Source of the DNA: Micromonospora sp. H61
GTDB lineage: Bacteria; Actinomycetota; Actinomycetes; Mycobacteriales; Micromonosporaceae
Assembly: GCF_018070325.1 (NCBI RefSeq)
Contig: NZ_JAGPXY010000033.1
Span: 1 to 63,872 of the forward strand
Direction: 5' to 3'
DNA length: 63,872 nt
In this document: one piece after another, positions 15,530 to 23,677 of the stretch
How positions within the stretch are numbered: position 1 is the stretch's first letter
Layout of the letters: every line of letters begins with the position of its first letter
Position numbers and translations under genes: made by a program
The notes under the pieces: model-generated
Databases searched by the model: none
Seen by the model: the letters and a program-made list of their open reading frames with translations, nothing else
Told to the model about the DNA's origin: nothing

Positions 15530-15888
15530 GTCGCGATGTCCGGGTAGGGCATCGAGAAGTGGGCCAGCCGCGCGCCGTACGACTTCTGGTATTCCAGCGG
15601 CTCGGTGTTGTCCCGCTCGAAGAGGGCGATGAAGAGGGTCAGGGTGAGGAACGGGTGCGCGCCCAGCTCGAAGAGCTTCACGTGGTCGTGGGTGGCCAAC
15701 GCCTCGCGTTCCACGTCGTCGAAGCGCAGCCAGGTGCTCGCCTCGCCGGTGTGGCAGTTCAGCACCGTGTTGGCGCACTCGGCCTCCCACCAGGCGACCA
15801 GCTCACCCGGCTCGCTGCGGTAGCGCTCGACCAGCTCAGGATCCCGGTCGACCATGAAGAGGAACTTGTTCAGCAGATACTTGCTCAC
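15526..15888 (-). CDS. LigA-like small subunit of extradiol dioxygenase
   Basis: 120 residues from GTG at 15888 (VSKYLLNKFLFMVDRDPE). It matches the helical alpha subunit of protocatechuate 4,5-dioxygenase (LigA/PmdA), which caps the active site of the catalytic subunit; LNKFLFMVDRDPELVERY is the family signature. Both junctions are four-base GTGA overlaps, with the catalytic-subunit gene before it and the MDR gene after it, so stoichiometric coupled translation is expected. The downstream half (FDDVEREALATHDHVKLFELGAHP) is also LigA-like. Confidence 0.85.
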   Translation of the reverse strand: MSKYLLNKFLFMVDRDPELVERYRSEPGELVAWWEAECANTVLNCHTGEASTWLRFDDVEREALATHDHVKLFELGAHPFLTLTLFIALFERDNTEPLEYQKSYGARLAHFSMPYPDIAT

Positions 15889-16748
15889 GTCGGCGCTCCG
15901 TTCGGGTACCAGGTGAAGTACGCCTCCATGGTGTGGAACAGATCGAGGGTGTCCACGTAGTCGGCCTTCACGCCGGCGCCGGCCACGCCCATCATCAGCA
16001 TGAAGTCCATGAAGCCGTGGGTGGCGTTGCCCGGTGAGTGCAGGCTGTCCAGGGTGACCTCGCGCAGGCACTCGTCCAGGTCGCCGTTGGCGATCCACTC
16101 GACGGCCCGCTGGTCGAACTCCGGGTCCGGGCCGTGCGGGCCGAACTGCCGGGGGCCGCCCAGCTCCAGCGAGAGGTGGCCGGTGCCGATGACCGCCACC
16201 CGCAGGTGCGACGGCCACGACTCGACGATGTCGCGGATGCTCTGGCCGAGTTGGACGAAGCGCTTCGGCTGTGGCAGCGGCGGCGCGAAGATGTTCGTGT
16301 AGATCGGCACGATCGGCAGGTCGGCTTCGGGCCGCAGCGTGATGATCGGGCAGGTGATGCTGTGGTCGATGCGCAGCTCGTTGCTGAACGCGAGGTCGAA
16401 GCCGGCGTCGAGCCCGGCCCGCAGGATGTGGCCGGACAGGTCCTCCTGGCCCTTGAGCAGCATCCGGGGCAGCCCGAACTCGCGCTCCTCGTTGTACCAG
16501 TTGGCGTCGTAGTGGGGCGCCTTGCCGACCAGGAACTGCGGCATGTTGTCCAGCCAGAGCTGGTGGAAGTGGTCGGAGCCGACCATCACCAGCACGTCGG
16601 GTCGGGCCCGGGTCAACGTTTCCCGGAACGCCAGGATCTTGCGGGTCCACTCGTCGGCGAACGGTGGCCGGTCCTCGCCGGTGGCGGTGCTGGCCCGGTA
16701 GTAGAAGGGGTGGTGGGTGGAGGCGATGACCGCGACGATGGAGGCCAT
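15885..16748 (-). CDS. LigB-like catalytic subunit, class III extradiol dioxygenase
   Basis: 287 residues. Fe(II)-dependent ring-cleaving dioxygenase of the LigB superfamily. Seen: His12 in ASTHHPFYY and a second His in MVGSDHFHQLWLDNMPQF (about 58-63), the usual iron ligands, and RIDHSITCPII near the middle of the chain. A catechol-like or hydroxylated heterocyclic ring is the expected substrate; LigB itself uses protocatechuate. ATG start at 16748 with AAAGGAGCGGGA just before it. Followed by the LigA-like gene with a four-base overlap and preceded by the citryl-CoA lyase-like gene. Homologues include DODA-type enzymes, so the substrate class is not fixed. Confidence 0.88.
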   Translation of the reverse strand: MASIVAVIASTHHPFYYRASTATGEDRPPFADEWTRKILAFRETLTRARPDVLVMVGSDHFHQLWLDNMPQFLVGKAPHYDANWYNEEREFGLPRMLLKGQEDLSGHILRAGLDAGFDLAFSNELRIDHSITCPIITLRPEADLPIVPIYTNIFAPPLPQPKRFVQLGQSIRDIVESWPSHLRVAVIGTGHLSLELGGPRQFGPHGPDPEFDQRAVEWIANGDLDECLREVTLDSLHSPGNATHGFMDFMLMMGVAGAGVKADYVDTLDLFHTMEAYFTWYPNGAPT

Positions 16749-16778
16749 TCCCGCTCCTTTCGGGGGTGGAGGAGGAGA

Positions 16779-17549
16779 TCAGGGTTCGTAGACGGCGTTG
16801 CGGTCGACGGTGCGGTAGATGTCCATGCCGAGCGGTCGTCGTCGCTCCTCGGCGAGGTGCCCGAGCAGCCCCGCCGCGCGGGCCAGCAGGGCGAAACCGC
16901 GCAGCATCTCGACCGGTAGCCCGAGGTCGGCGAGGGCCGCCCCGCAGACTCCGGCGCCGTTGAGTGGCAGGGTGCGGCCGAGCACCTGCGGGTGTACGCG
17001 TCCGATCGCCTCGAACAGCCGCAGGTGCGGGCCGTGCGAGCCTTCCTCGGTGGCGATCCTGATCAGCACGGGGGTGCGCGGGTCCTGCTCCTTGTGCACG
17101 GGGTGCCCGAGCCCGGGGACCAGTCGACGCTCCCGTTTGGCCCGGGTGACCGCGTCGAGCGCCACCGCGTCGTAGTCGGTCACCTCGCCGGCCTGGGCGA
17201 GCGTGTCGGTGAGGAAGCGTCCACAGTCCTCGGTGACGCCGAGGAAGCGGGAGCCGCCGCCGAGTAGGCCGGCGGCGAGTGCGCCCTGCAACGACTCGGG
17301 CGCGGACAGGTACGTCAGCCGGGCGGCGATCGCCGTCGGGGTGAAGCCGTGGTCGGCGAGGGCCACCAGCACCGCCTCGAAGACCCGCACCTCACCAGGG
17401 GTGGGGCGGCGGCCGGCGACCAGCCAGTACGCCAGCTCGCCGAAGCCCACGGTGCCCATCAGGTCGGCGGCCAGGTCCTGCCCGAGCAGGGAGATGGTGG
17501 TCGGGTCGGAGGTGCCGATCCCGGTGGGGAAGCTCAGTTCTTCAGCCAT
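16779..17549 (-). CDS. Citryl-CoA lyase / citrate synthase-like protein
   Basis: 256 residues, shorter than citrate synthase (about 370-430) and matching the citryl-CoA lyase-type proteins that keep the C-terminal synthase fold. Seen: GLLGGGSRFLGVTEDC, VPGLGHPVHKEQDPRT (active-site loop with the catalytic His), and LNGAGVCGAALADLGLP. These proteins cleave or form C-C bonds beside a CoA thioester. The 5' end overlaps the CaiB/BaiF CoA-transferase by 16 bp, suggesting that the transferase makes the CoA ester this enzyme cleaves. Upstream of the ring-cleaving dioxygenase genes in the same operon. ATG at 17549. Confidence 0.8.
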   Translation of the reverse strand: MAEELSFPTGIGTSDPTTISLLGQDLAADLMGTVGFGELAYWLVAGRRPTPGEVRVFEAVLVALADHGFTPTAIAARLTYLSAPESLQGALAAGLLGGGSRFLGVTEDCGRFLTDTLAQAGEVTDYDAVALDAVTRAKRERRLVPGLGHPVHKEQDPRTPVLIRIATEEGSHGPHLRLFEAIGRVHPQVLGRTLPLNGAGVCGAALADLGLPVEMLRGFALLARAAGLLGHLAEERRRPLGMDIYRTVDRNAVYEP

Positions 17550-18670
17550 GCGCGGATCTCCTCGCCGTGTTCGTCCAGCCCCGGCGGCGGCAGCTCGTAC
17601 CGGGCCGGGGTGTCGGAGAAGGTGATGGGGTTGCGGACACCGGGCGCGTCTCCGACGGTGACGACCGGGTCGAGCCCCAGCTCCTCGGCGAGCGCCACAC
17701 CACCGTCGATGGTGTTGATCGGCGCGCACGGGACGCCGGCGGCGAGCAGGTCCCGGAACCACTCGTCCTTGGTCCGCTTGGCGAGGCGTTCGACAAGCAG
17801 GGGCCGCAACTGTTCGCGGTTGGCCGTGCGGTCCTGGTTGCGCCCGAAGCGCGGGTCGTCCGGCAGGCCGGGCAGGTCGAGCACCTGGCAGAGCTTGCGG
17901 AACTGCCCGTCGTTGCCGGCGATGACGATCAGCTCGCCGTCGGCGGTGGGCAGTGGCTCGTACGGGAAGAGGCTGGGGTGCGCGTTTCCCATCCGGAACG
18001 GGACGGTGCCGCCGGCGACGTAGCCGCTGGAGTGGTTGACCAACCCGGACAGGGCGGAGCTGAGCAGGTTGACCTCGACGTGTTGGCCTCGTCCGGTCTC
18101 GCCACGGTGGTGCAGCGCGGCGAGGATGCCGATGCTGGCGTGCAGCCCGGCCATCACGTCGAAGACCGAGATGCCGGCCCGGTACGGCGAGCCGTCCGGG
18201 TCGCCGGTGAGGCTCATCAGGCCCGAGATGGCCTGCACCATGAGGTCGTAGCCGGGGAAGTCCCTACCGGCGCCGGTGCCGAAGCCGCTGATGCTCGCGT
18301 ACACGATCTTGTCGTTGGTCGCGGTGACGGTGTCGTAGTCGAGGCCGAACCGGGCGAGGCCACCGGGCCGGAAGTTCTCGATCAGCACGTCGGCGCGGCG
18401 GGCCAACTCCTGCGCGGCGGCCAGGTCGTCGGGTTTCCTCAGGTCCAGGGCGACCGACCGCTTGTTGCGGTTGATGCCGAGGTAGTAGGTCGAGACCCCG
18501 TCGCGGGTGGGCGGCATCCAGGTGCGGGTGTCGTCGCCACCGGGGCTCTCAACTTTGATCACCTGGGCGCCCAGGTCGGCCAGGAGCATCGTCGCGTACG
18601 GCCCGGCGAGGATCCGGGAGAAGTCCGCGACGAGCAGGCCGGCCAGGGGGCCTGTCGAATGCTGCACCAT
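17534..18670 (-). CDS. CaiB/BaiF family CoA-transferase
   Basis: 378 residues from ATG at 18670. Class III CoA-transferase: moves CoA between carboxylic acids, with interlocked dimers. Seen: LLVADFSRILAGPYATMLLADLGAQVIKVE (N-terminal signature, catalytic Asp expected in the PGYDLM region), SVALDLRKPD, VLIENFRPGGLARFGLDY, FGTGAGRDFPGYDLMVQAISGLM, and GRGQHVEVNLL. First gene of the minus-strand catabolic operon; ends inside the citryl-CoA lyase gene. Likely activates a ring-fission product or its derivative for lyase cleavage, an inference from gene order. Confidence 0.9.
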   Translation of the reverse strand: MVQHSTGPLAGLLVADFSRILAGPYATMLLADLGAQVIKVESPGGDDTRTWMPPTRDGVSTYYLGINRNKRSVALDLRKPDDLAAAQELARRADVLIENFRPGGLARFGLDYDTVTATNDKIVYASISGFGTGAGRDFPGYDLMVQAISGLMSLTGDPDGSPYRAGISVFDVMAGLHASIGILAALHHRGETGRGQHVEVNLLSSALSGLVNHSSGYVAGGTVPFRMGNAHPSLFPYEPLPTADGELIVIAGNDGQFRKLCQVLDLPGLPDDPRFGRNQDRTANREQLRPLLVERLAKRTKDEWFRDLLAAGVPCAPINTIDGGVALAEELGLDPVVTVGDAPGVRNPITFSDTPARYELPPPGLDEHGEEIRAWLKN

Positions 18671-18866
18671 GTTTCCGCCCGTTCTGCGGACACCTGTCCG
18701 CCGAGACAGCTTGCGATACCGCACGGTGCGTGTCAACGGTGCGTCTATCGAAAGGGATCGCACTCTTGACACGTTTCGTGACCGGGACCACACTTGCGCC
18801 ACTCGGGCTGGCCGCACAGCGGACAACAGTCCGGATTCCCCTCGTACTCCGAAAGGAGGGTGGCGA
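18671..18866. promoter_or_regulatory. Divergent promoter region of the catabolic island
   Basis: 196 bp separate the CaiB/BaiF operon from the amidohydrolase/IclR pair. It contains TTGACA-like text (TCTTGACACG, near 18765-18775), consistent with a -35 element. The IclR regulator at 20308 is the obvious candidate to bind here. The plus-strand ribosome site GAAAGGAGG (18851-18859) decides the amidohydrolase start at 18867. Confidence 0.5.
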
Positions 18867-20303
18867 ATGAGCGCAACTGACCGGCCGGTGGTCTTCCGTA
18901 ACGGCCTGGTTCTCACCATGGACGACGCGCGCACGGTGCTGCCCGGCGCCGACGTGCTGGTCATCGGCGGCCGGATCGCGCAGGTCGGCGTCGGCCTCAC
19001 CGCACCCGACGACGCCCTGGAGATCGACGCCACCGACGGCATCCTCATGCCCGGCATGGTCGACACCCACCGGCACCTGTGGCAGACCGCGATGCGCGGG
19101 TACGGCGCCGACTGGACCCTGACCCAGTACTTCGTCTGGTACTACCTCGAGTCGGGCAAGCTGTTCCGGCCCGAGGACGTCTACGCCGGCAACCTGCTCG
19201 GCGCGATCGAGGCGATCGACGCCGGCGTCACCACCACTGTCGACTGGTCACACGGGTTGCAGACACCCGAGCACGCCGACGCCGCCGTGGACGCCCTGGA
19301 GGCGGTCGACGGACGGTTCGTGCTCGCCTACGGCAACATCCAGCAGGGGCCGTGGGAGTGGGCCACCTCGCCGGAGTTCCGCGACTTCCACCGCCGCCGC
19401 ATCGACGGTGGCAAGCTGGCCGGCTTCCAGTTGGCGTTCGACGTCACCGGCGACCCCGCCTTTCCGGAACGGGCCGCGTTCGAGGTGGCCCGGGAGTTGG
19501 GCGTCGCGGTGACCACCCACGCGGGCGTGTGGGGCGCCACCAACGACGACGGCATCCGGCTCATGCACGAGAACGGCTTCATGAACCCGTCGACCGTGTA
19601 CGTGCACGCGGCGACGCTCACCCAGGACTCGTACAACCGGATCGCCGCGACCGGCGGCTCGGTCTCCGTCTCGACCGAGAGTGAGCAGAGCGCCGGCCAG
19701 GGTTACCCACCCACCTGGCAGTTGCGCCACCACGACATCCCGGTGTCACTGTCGATGGACACCAGCGTGTGGTGGAGCGGCGACCTCTTCTCCGCGATGC
19801 GGAGCACGCTCGGAGCCGACCGCTCCCGGGAGCACCTGGAGGCGCACGCCAAGCAGGAGACCATCACCCACTGCCACCTGCGCGCCGAGCAGGTCGTCGA
19901 GTGGGCCACCCGAGGCGGCGCCCGCGCGCTCGGCATGGACGCCACCATCGGCGCGCTCACCCCCGGCCGCCAGGCCGACGTCGTCCTGATCAAGAACGAC
20001 GCCTCGCCGGCGATGTTCCCGATCCTGAACCCGCACGGTCACGTCGTCTTCCAGGCCCAGCGTGCCGATGTGCACACGGTGCTGGTGGGTGGCCGGGTCG
20101 TGAAGCGGGACGGTCGCCTCGTCGGCGTCGACCTCGCCGCCGCGCGGGCCAGGGCGGCCGCGACCATCGAGCACCTGCGCGAGACGATGGGGGAGGAGGC
20201 GTGGCAGCGGGGAATGAACCCGGACGTCCCCGAGACCGCGATCCTGGAGAACCCGTACCAGTACACCGAGTGGGACGCCGGGTCGGCGCAATGGAAGCAT
20301 TAA
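18867..20303 (+). CDS. ATZ/TRZ-type amidohydrolase (deaminase family)
   Basis: 478 residues. Metal-dependent hydrolase of the cytosine-deaminase/atrazine-chlorohydrolase branch. Seen: His68 and His70 in VDTHRHLWQ, later His residues in VTTHAGVWG and YVHAATLT, catalytic Asp in SLSMDTSVWW, and a terminal HSGRE-like scaffold with GRQADVVLIKND and LVGGRVVKRDGRL. Such enzymes remove amino, chloro or similar groups from heterocycles. The start ATG follows a strong Shine-Dalgarno sequence. Divergent from the ring-cleavage operon and followed by its probable regulator, so it may perform an upstream dechlorination/deamination step; substrate unknown. Confidence 0.88.
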   Translation: MSATDRPVVFRNGLVLTMDDARTVLPGADVLVIGGRIAQVGVGLTAPDDALEIDATDGILMPGMVDTHRHLWQTAMRGYGADWTLTQYFVWYYLESGKLFRPEDVYAGNLLGAIEAIDAGVTTTVDWSHGLQTPEHADAAVDALEAVDGRFVLAYGNIQQGPWEWATSPEFRDFHRRRIDGGKLAGFQLAFDVTGDPAFPERAAFEVARELGVAVTTHAGVWGATNDDGIRLMHENGFMNPSTVYVHAATLTQDSYNRIAATGGSVSVSTESEQSAGQGYPPTWQLRHHDIPVSLSMDTSVWWSGDLFSAMRSTLGADRSREHLEAHAKQETITHCHLRAEQVVEWATRGGARALGMDATIGALTPGRQADVVLIKNDASPAMFPILNPHGHVVFQAQRADVHTVLVGGRVVKRDGRLVGVDLAAARARAAATIEHLRETMGEEAWQRGMNPDVPETAILENPYQYTEWDAGSAQWKH

Positions 20304-20307
20304 GGAC

Positions 20308-21111
20308 ATGAGTGACAACGGAAGGGGCGCCGGGCCCGACTTCATCGAGGCTCTCGCCCGTGGCCTCGACGTCCTGCGCTCCTTCCGTCCCGCCTGCCCC
20401 TCGATGACGCTCAGCGAGCTCGCCGCCGCCACCGGCCTGGCCCGCCCCACCGTCCGGCGCATCCTCATCACGCTCGAATCGCTGGGCTACGTCCGCGCGG
20501 TCGGCCGCGGCCACACCCTCACCCCGCGCGTCCTGGAGCTGGGGATGGCGTACGTCAACGCGCTGAACATGTGGGACGTCGCCCGGCCGCACATGGAGAA
20601 GCTCGTGGCGCAGACCAACGAGTCGACCTCGATGGCCCAGCTCGACGGCAGCGACATCGTCTACGTCGCCCGGGTGGCCGTCCCCAAGATCGTCACCCTG
20701 GGCGTCACCATCGGCACCCGCTTTCCGGCATCCGCGACGTCGATGGGCAAGGTGCTGCTCGCGGCCCTCCCACCGGACACGCTGGCGACCGTCCTCGCCG
20801 AGCCCAGCCGCTCCGGCATCACGGCGCGCTGGCAGCCCGCGCCGGGTGAGCTCGACGCCGTGCTGCGCGAGGTCCGGGCAAAGGGCTGGGCGCTCGCCGA
20901 CCAGGACCTGGCGCCGGGGATCCGGTCCGTCGCCACCGGCGTACGCGACGGCGACGGGCGGGTCGTCGCCGCCATCAACGTGACAGTGCACGCCGCCGAG
21001 ACCTCGCTGGAGACCCTGCGCGAGGAGCACCTTCCGAGGTTGCTGCGCGCGGCCGCCGACATCGGGCACGACTGGGCGCTCACCGCCGCCGTGCCGGTGG
21101 TCACCGCCTAG
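20308..21111 (+). CDS. IclR-family transcriptional regulator (PcaU/PcaR-like)
   Basis: 267 residues. N-terminal winged helix at about 12-75 (MTLSELAAATGLARPTVRRILITLESLGYV) and a C-terminal IclR effector domain (about 90-260) with ATSMGKVLLAALPPD, and IRSVATGVRDGDGRVVAAINV. The beginning FIEALARGLDVLRSF matches the beta-ketoadipate regulators PcaU/PcaR/PobR, which respond to aromatic acids. Only four bases separate it from the amidohydrolase, so the two form one transcript, and it probably controls the divergent ring-cleavage operon. Confidence 0.92.
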   Translation: MSDNGRGAGPDFIEALARGLDVLRSFRPACPSMTLSELAAATGLARPTVRRILITLESLGYVRAVGRGHTLTPRVLELGMAYVNALNMWDVARPHMEKLVAQTNESTSMAQLDGSDIVYVARVAVPKIVTLGVTIGTRFPASATSMGKVLLAALPPDTLATVLAEPSRSGITARWQPAPGELDAVLREVRAKGWALADQDLAPGIRSVATGVRDGDGRVVAAINVTVHAAETSLETLREEHLPRLLRAAADIGHDWALTAAVPVVTA

Positions 21112-21189
21112 GGCCGCGACCTACTGATCCTGAGCTTCGCGCGTCGTCCGGGACAACGGGGACACCCAACCGGATGCCATAGTGCCGCG

Positions 21190-21765
21190 ATGAAGGCGGA
21201 TCTGCACAGTTACTTGAAGGGCGGCCGCGAGTCGCTGCTGTGGAAGCTCGACGGGCTCGGCGAATATGACATCCGGCGTCCGTTGACCCCGACCGCGACC
21301 AACTTGCTCGGTCTGGTGAAGCACTCGGCGGCCATGGAGATCCTCTACTTCGGCGTCGTGTTCGGCCGACCGTTCGAGCAGGAGCTGCCCTATGTGGGCG
21401 ACGGGGCGGAGACCAATGGCGACATGTGGGCGAGCGCTGATGAGACCCGCGAGGAGATCGTCGCACTGTACCGTCGCGCGATCGCCCACGCCGACACCAC
21501 CATCGATGCCCTTGCACTGCATGAGGTAGGCCACGTGCCATGGTGGGGCGATGCGGCGGTCACGCTGCACCACGTCCTGGTCCACGTCATCGCGGAAACC
21601 CAACGGCACGCCGGCCACGCCGACATCGTGCGTGAACTCATCGACGGCACGGCCGGGCTGCTGCCCAGGAACGACAACCTGCCCCCCGTGGACGAGTCAT
21701 GGTGGCTGGACCACCGCCAGCGAGTGGAGCAGGCTGCCCTCGACGCCAGCAAGCGCAGCAACTAG
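21190..21765 (+). CDS. DinB/DUF664 family protein
   Basis: 191 residues with the four-helix-bundle DinB fold: KHSAAMEILYFG in helix 2 gives a first metal-ligand His and HVLVHVIAETQRHAGHADIVRELIDG gives the paired His residues of the third helix. In actinomycetes such proteins are often mycothiol-dependent transferases or of unknown role. ATG at 21190; no clear ribosome site. Stand-alone gene between IclR and the HNH gene; nothing in the neighbourhood suggests a substrate. Confidence 0.85.
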   Translation: MKADLHSYLKGGRESLLWKLDGLGEYDIRRPLTPTATNLLGLVKHSAAMEILYFGVVFGRPFEQELPYVGDGAETNGDMWASADETREEIVALYRRAIAHADTTIDALALHEVGHVPWWGDAAVTLHHVLVHVIAETQRHAGHADIVRELIDGTAGLLPRNDNLPPVDESWWLDHRQRVEQAALDASKRSN

Positions 21766-21873
21766 CTCTCTGCCGGTCATGGCGGCCAGGTCACCGGCTT
21801 GCCGCCTGGGCGGGGCTGGCGTGGATCGATCATGATGACTGAAAGTGTCGTACGCCTGTTCTAGATTCGGGTC

Positions 21874-23124
21874 GTGGTCGAAGAGTTGACGCAGGCAGAG
21901 GGCGCCATCGCGGCCTGCGCCGATACGCCCACGTGGGCACGACACGAGGACGAGTTGATCGCCGCACTCGACACCGCGTACCGCATCGAGCAGCGGCTCG
22001 CAGCGGTGAAACTGGCTCTGATCCGTGAGCTCGACGGCCGCGGCGTCCCTACCGCGCAGGGCGCCTCCTCCACAGCGGTCTGGCTCCGCGAACGCTTACG
22101 CCTCACCATCCCGGCCGCCCGCCGCCTCGTCGACCTCGCCGAGGTTCTGGAAACCGGCAACCCTGGGGTACGCCACGCACTGGCCAATGGCCACATCGCC
22201 GTCGACCAGGCCCGGGTCATCGCCGACACGGTCGACAGCGTGCAGACCACCGCCGGTCCCGAGGTTGCCCAGAAGGCCCTCGGCGTGCTCATCGAGTGGG
22301 CCGGGCAATTCGATCCCACCCTCTTACGCAAACTCAGCACCCGCATCCTCGCCCACGTCGCACCCGACATCGCCGACGCCGCCGCCCAAGCAGCCCTGGA
22401 CGCCGAAGCCCGCCGTGCCACCCGCGACCGCCACCTCACCCTCTCCACCCTCAGCGACGGCCGCCTGCGACTCACCGGCATCCTCGACACCGAGACCGCT
22501 GGGCTGTTCCGTGCCGCCATCGACCCGCTCAGCGCACCGTCGGGCCCTGACGACCAGCGCTCTCCCGGGCAACGCCGGCACGACGCTCTCAGCGACGTGT
22601 GCCGCCTCGCCCTGCGCACCGGCGAGTTGCCCGAGCACAGTGGTGATCCCGCCCAGATCGTCGTCACCACCAGCTACGACGGGTTGACCCGGCAATTGGG
22701 CAGCGGTGCCCTCGACTCCGGCCTGCGCCTCACCCCCGAGGCCGTGCGCCGCCTCGCCTGCGACGCCGCCATCCTCCCCGCAGTCCTCAGCGGAGCCGGC
22801 CAACCACTCGATCTTGGCCGACAACGTCGTCTCATCACCGGCTCCCTCCGGCGAGCTCTGGTGCTGCGGGACGGGGGCTGCGCCTTCCCGGGCTGCGACC
22901 GACCACCGCGCTGGTGCGACGCCCACCACATCAAGCACTGGGCCGACGGCGGCGATACCAGCCTCGCCAACGCCGTCCTGCTCTGCGGCCACCACCACCG
23001 GCACCTGCACCACAGCGACTGGGCGGTGCGACTGGCAGGCGACGGCCACCCCGAGTTCGTGCCACCGGCCTGGCTCGACCCCGAACAGGTTCCCCGCCGC
23101 AACCACTACCACCGACGGACGTGA
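21874..23124 (+). CDS. DUF222 / HNH endonuclease-domain protein (13E12-like)
   Basis: 416 residues. DUF222 helical region covers about 25-330 (YRIEQRLAAVKLALIRELDGRG and later GHIAVDQARVIADTVD), followed by a C-terminal HNH nuclease with CAFPGCDRPPRWCDAHHIKHWADGGDTSLANAVLLCGHHHRHLHH: four-Cys zinc site, the HH...N...H core all present. This is the actinobacterial 13E12-repeat family, multi-copy in many genomes and suspected of mobile or DNA-processing roles. Probably leaderless: TAGATT at 21862-21867 lies six bases before the GTG at 21874. Confidence 0.9.
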   Translation: MVEELTQAEGAIAACADTPTWARHEDELIAALDTAYRIEQRLAAVKLALIRELDGRGVPTAQGASSTAVWLRERLRLTIPAARRLVDLAEVLETGNPGVRHALANGHIAVDQARVIADTVDSVQTTAGPEVAQKALGVLIEWAGQFDPTLLRKLSTRILAHVAPDIADAAAQAALDAEARRATRDRHLTLSTLSDGRLRLTGILDTETAGLFRAAIDPLSAPSGPDDQRSPGQRRHDALSDVCRLALRTGELPEHSGDPAQIVVTTSYDGLTRQLGSGALDSGLRLTPEAVRRLACDAAILPAVLSGAGQPLDLGRQRRLITGSLRRALVLRDGGCAFPGCDRPPRWCDAHHIKHWADGGDTSLANAVLLCGHHHRHLHHSDWAVRLAGDGHPEFVPPAWLDPEQVPRRNHYHRRT

Positions 23125-23667
23125 GCATCACTAGCACACAACGATCACCCCGGTCAGCAGGCCGTTCGTGGCCAGCCCCACACGCCCCACGGCCAGTGGG
23201 CCAATGGAGTGCCCAGCCCAGCACGGCCCCACGCCCGCGGGTCCACCGACGCGGAGGGAGACGCGCAACGCAGGGCCCGGCACGCAGCTCCGCCGCGATC
23301 TCGTACCCGACTCCCTCGTTCGTGCCGGGGCCAGCGCGATTCTCGGCTCGACCTCGCCGCTGTGCCGTGGGTGGACGCGCTAACCCTCACGACGGTGATC
23401 GCTTGGCCGCCGCACAGCCGACCCCCCGGGCCGCACTGGGCGAAACACCTGGCTCGCGGCTCTGCCGGCTGATTGCCACCCCGACGTCCGGCGACAGTCG
23501 CACGGCCGATCGGATACGTGGCCGGGCCGTCACGAAATCCGGCGGCGAATCGTCACAGCTGGCGGTTAGTCTTCCTCCGCGCGCCGTCGTCCTGGCACGT
23601 CGCGCCCCGCGCCCGGTTGGCGCGGCATCGCCGCCACCGCCCACTGTCGGCCGGCTCAATCGACTTC
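23125..23667. other. Gene-poor spacer, no feature recognised
   Basis: About 540 bp between the HNH gene and the MFS transporter. Open frames here have no family resemblance and poor codon character. No tRNA, clear hairpin or repeat was identified. The 3' end holds the transporter's ribosome site AGGAGA (23668-23673). It may be decayed sequence downstream of the 13E12-type element. Confidence 0.5.
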
Positions 23668-23677
23668 AGGAGAGTTA

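Noticed and set aside
12677..15547. 956-residue open frame on the plus strand
   Set aside because: Opposite the aldehyde dehydrogenase and MDR genes, no motif, low-complexity composition; a shadow.
23154..23659. Small open frames in the spacer after the HNH gene
   Set aside because: No start signals, domains or plausible codon pattern.
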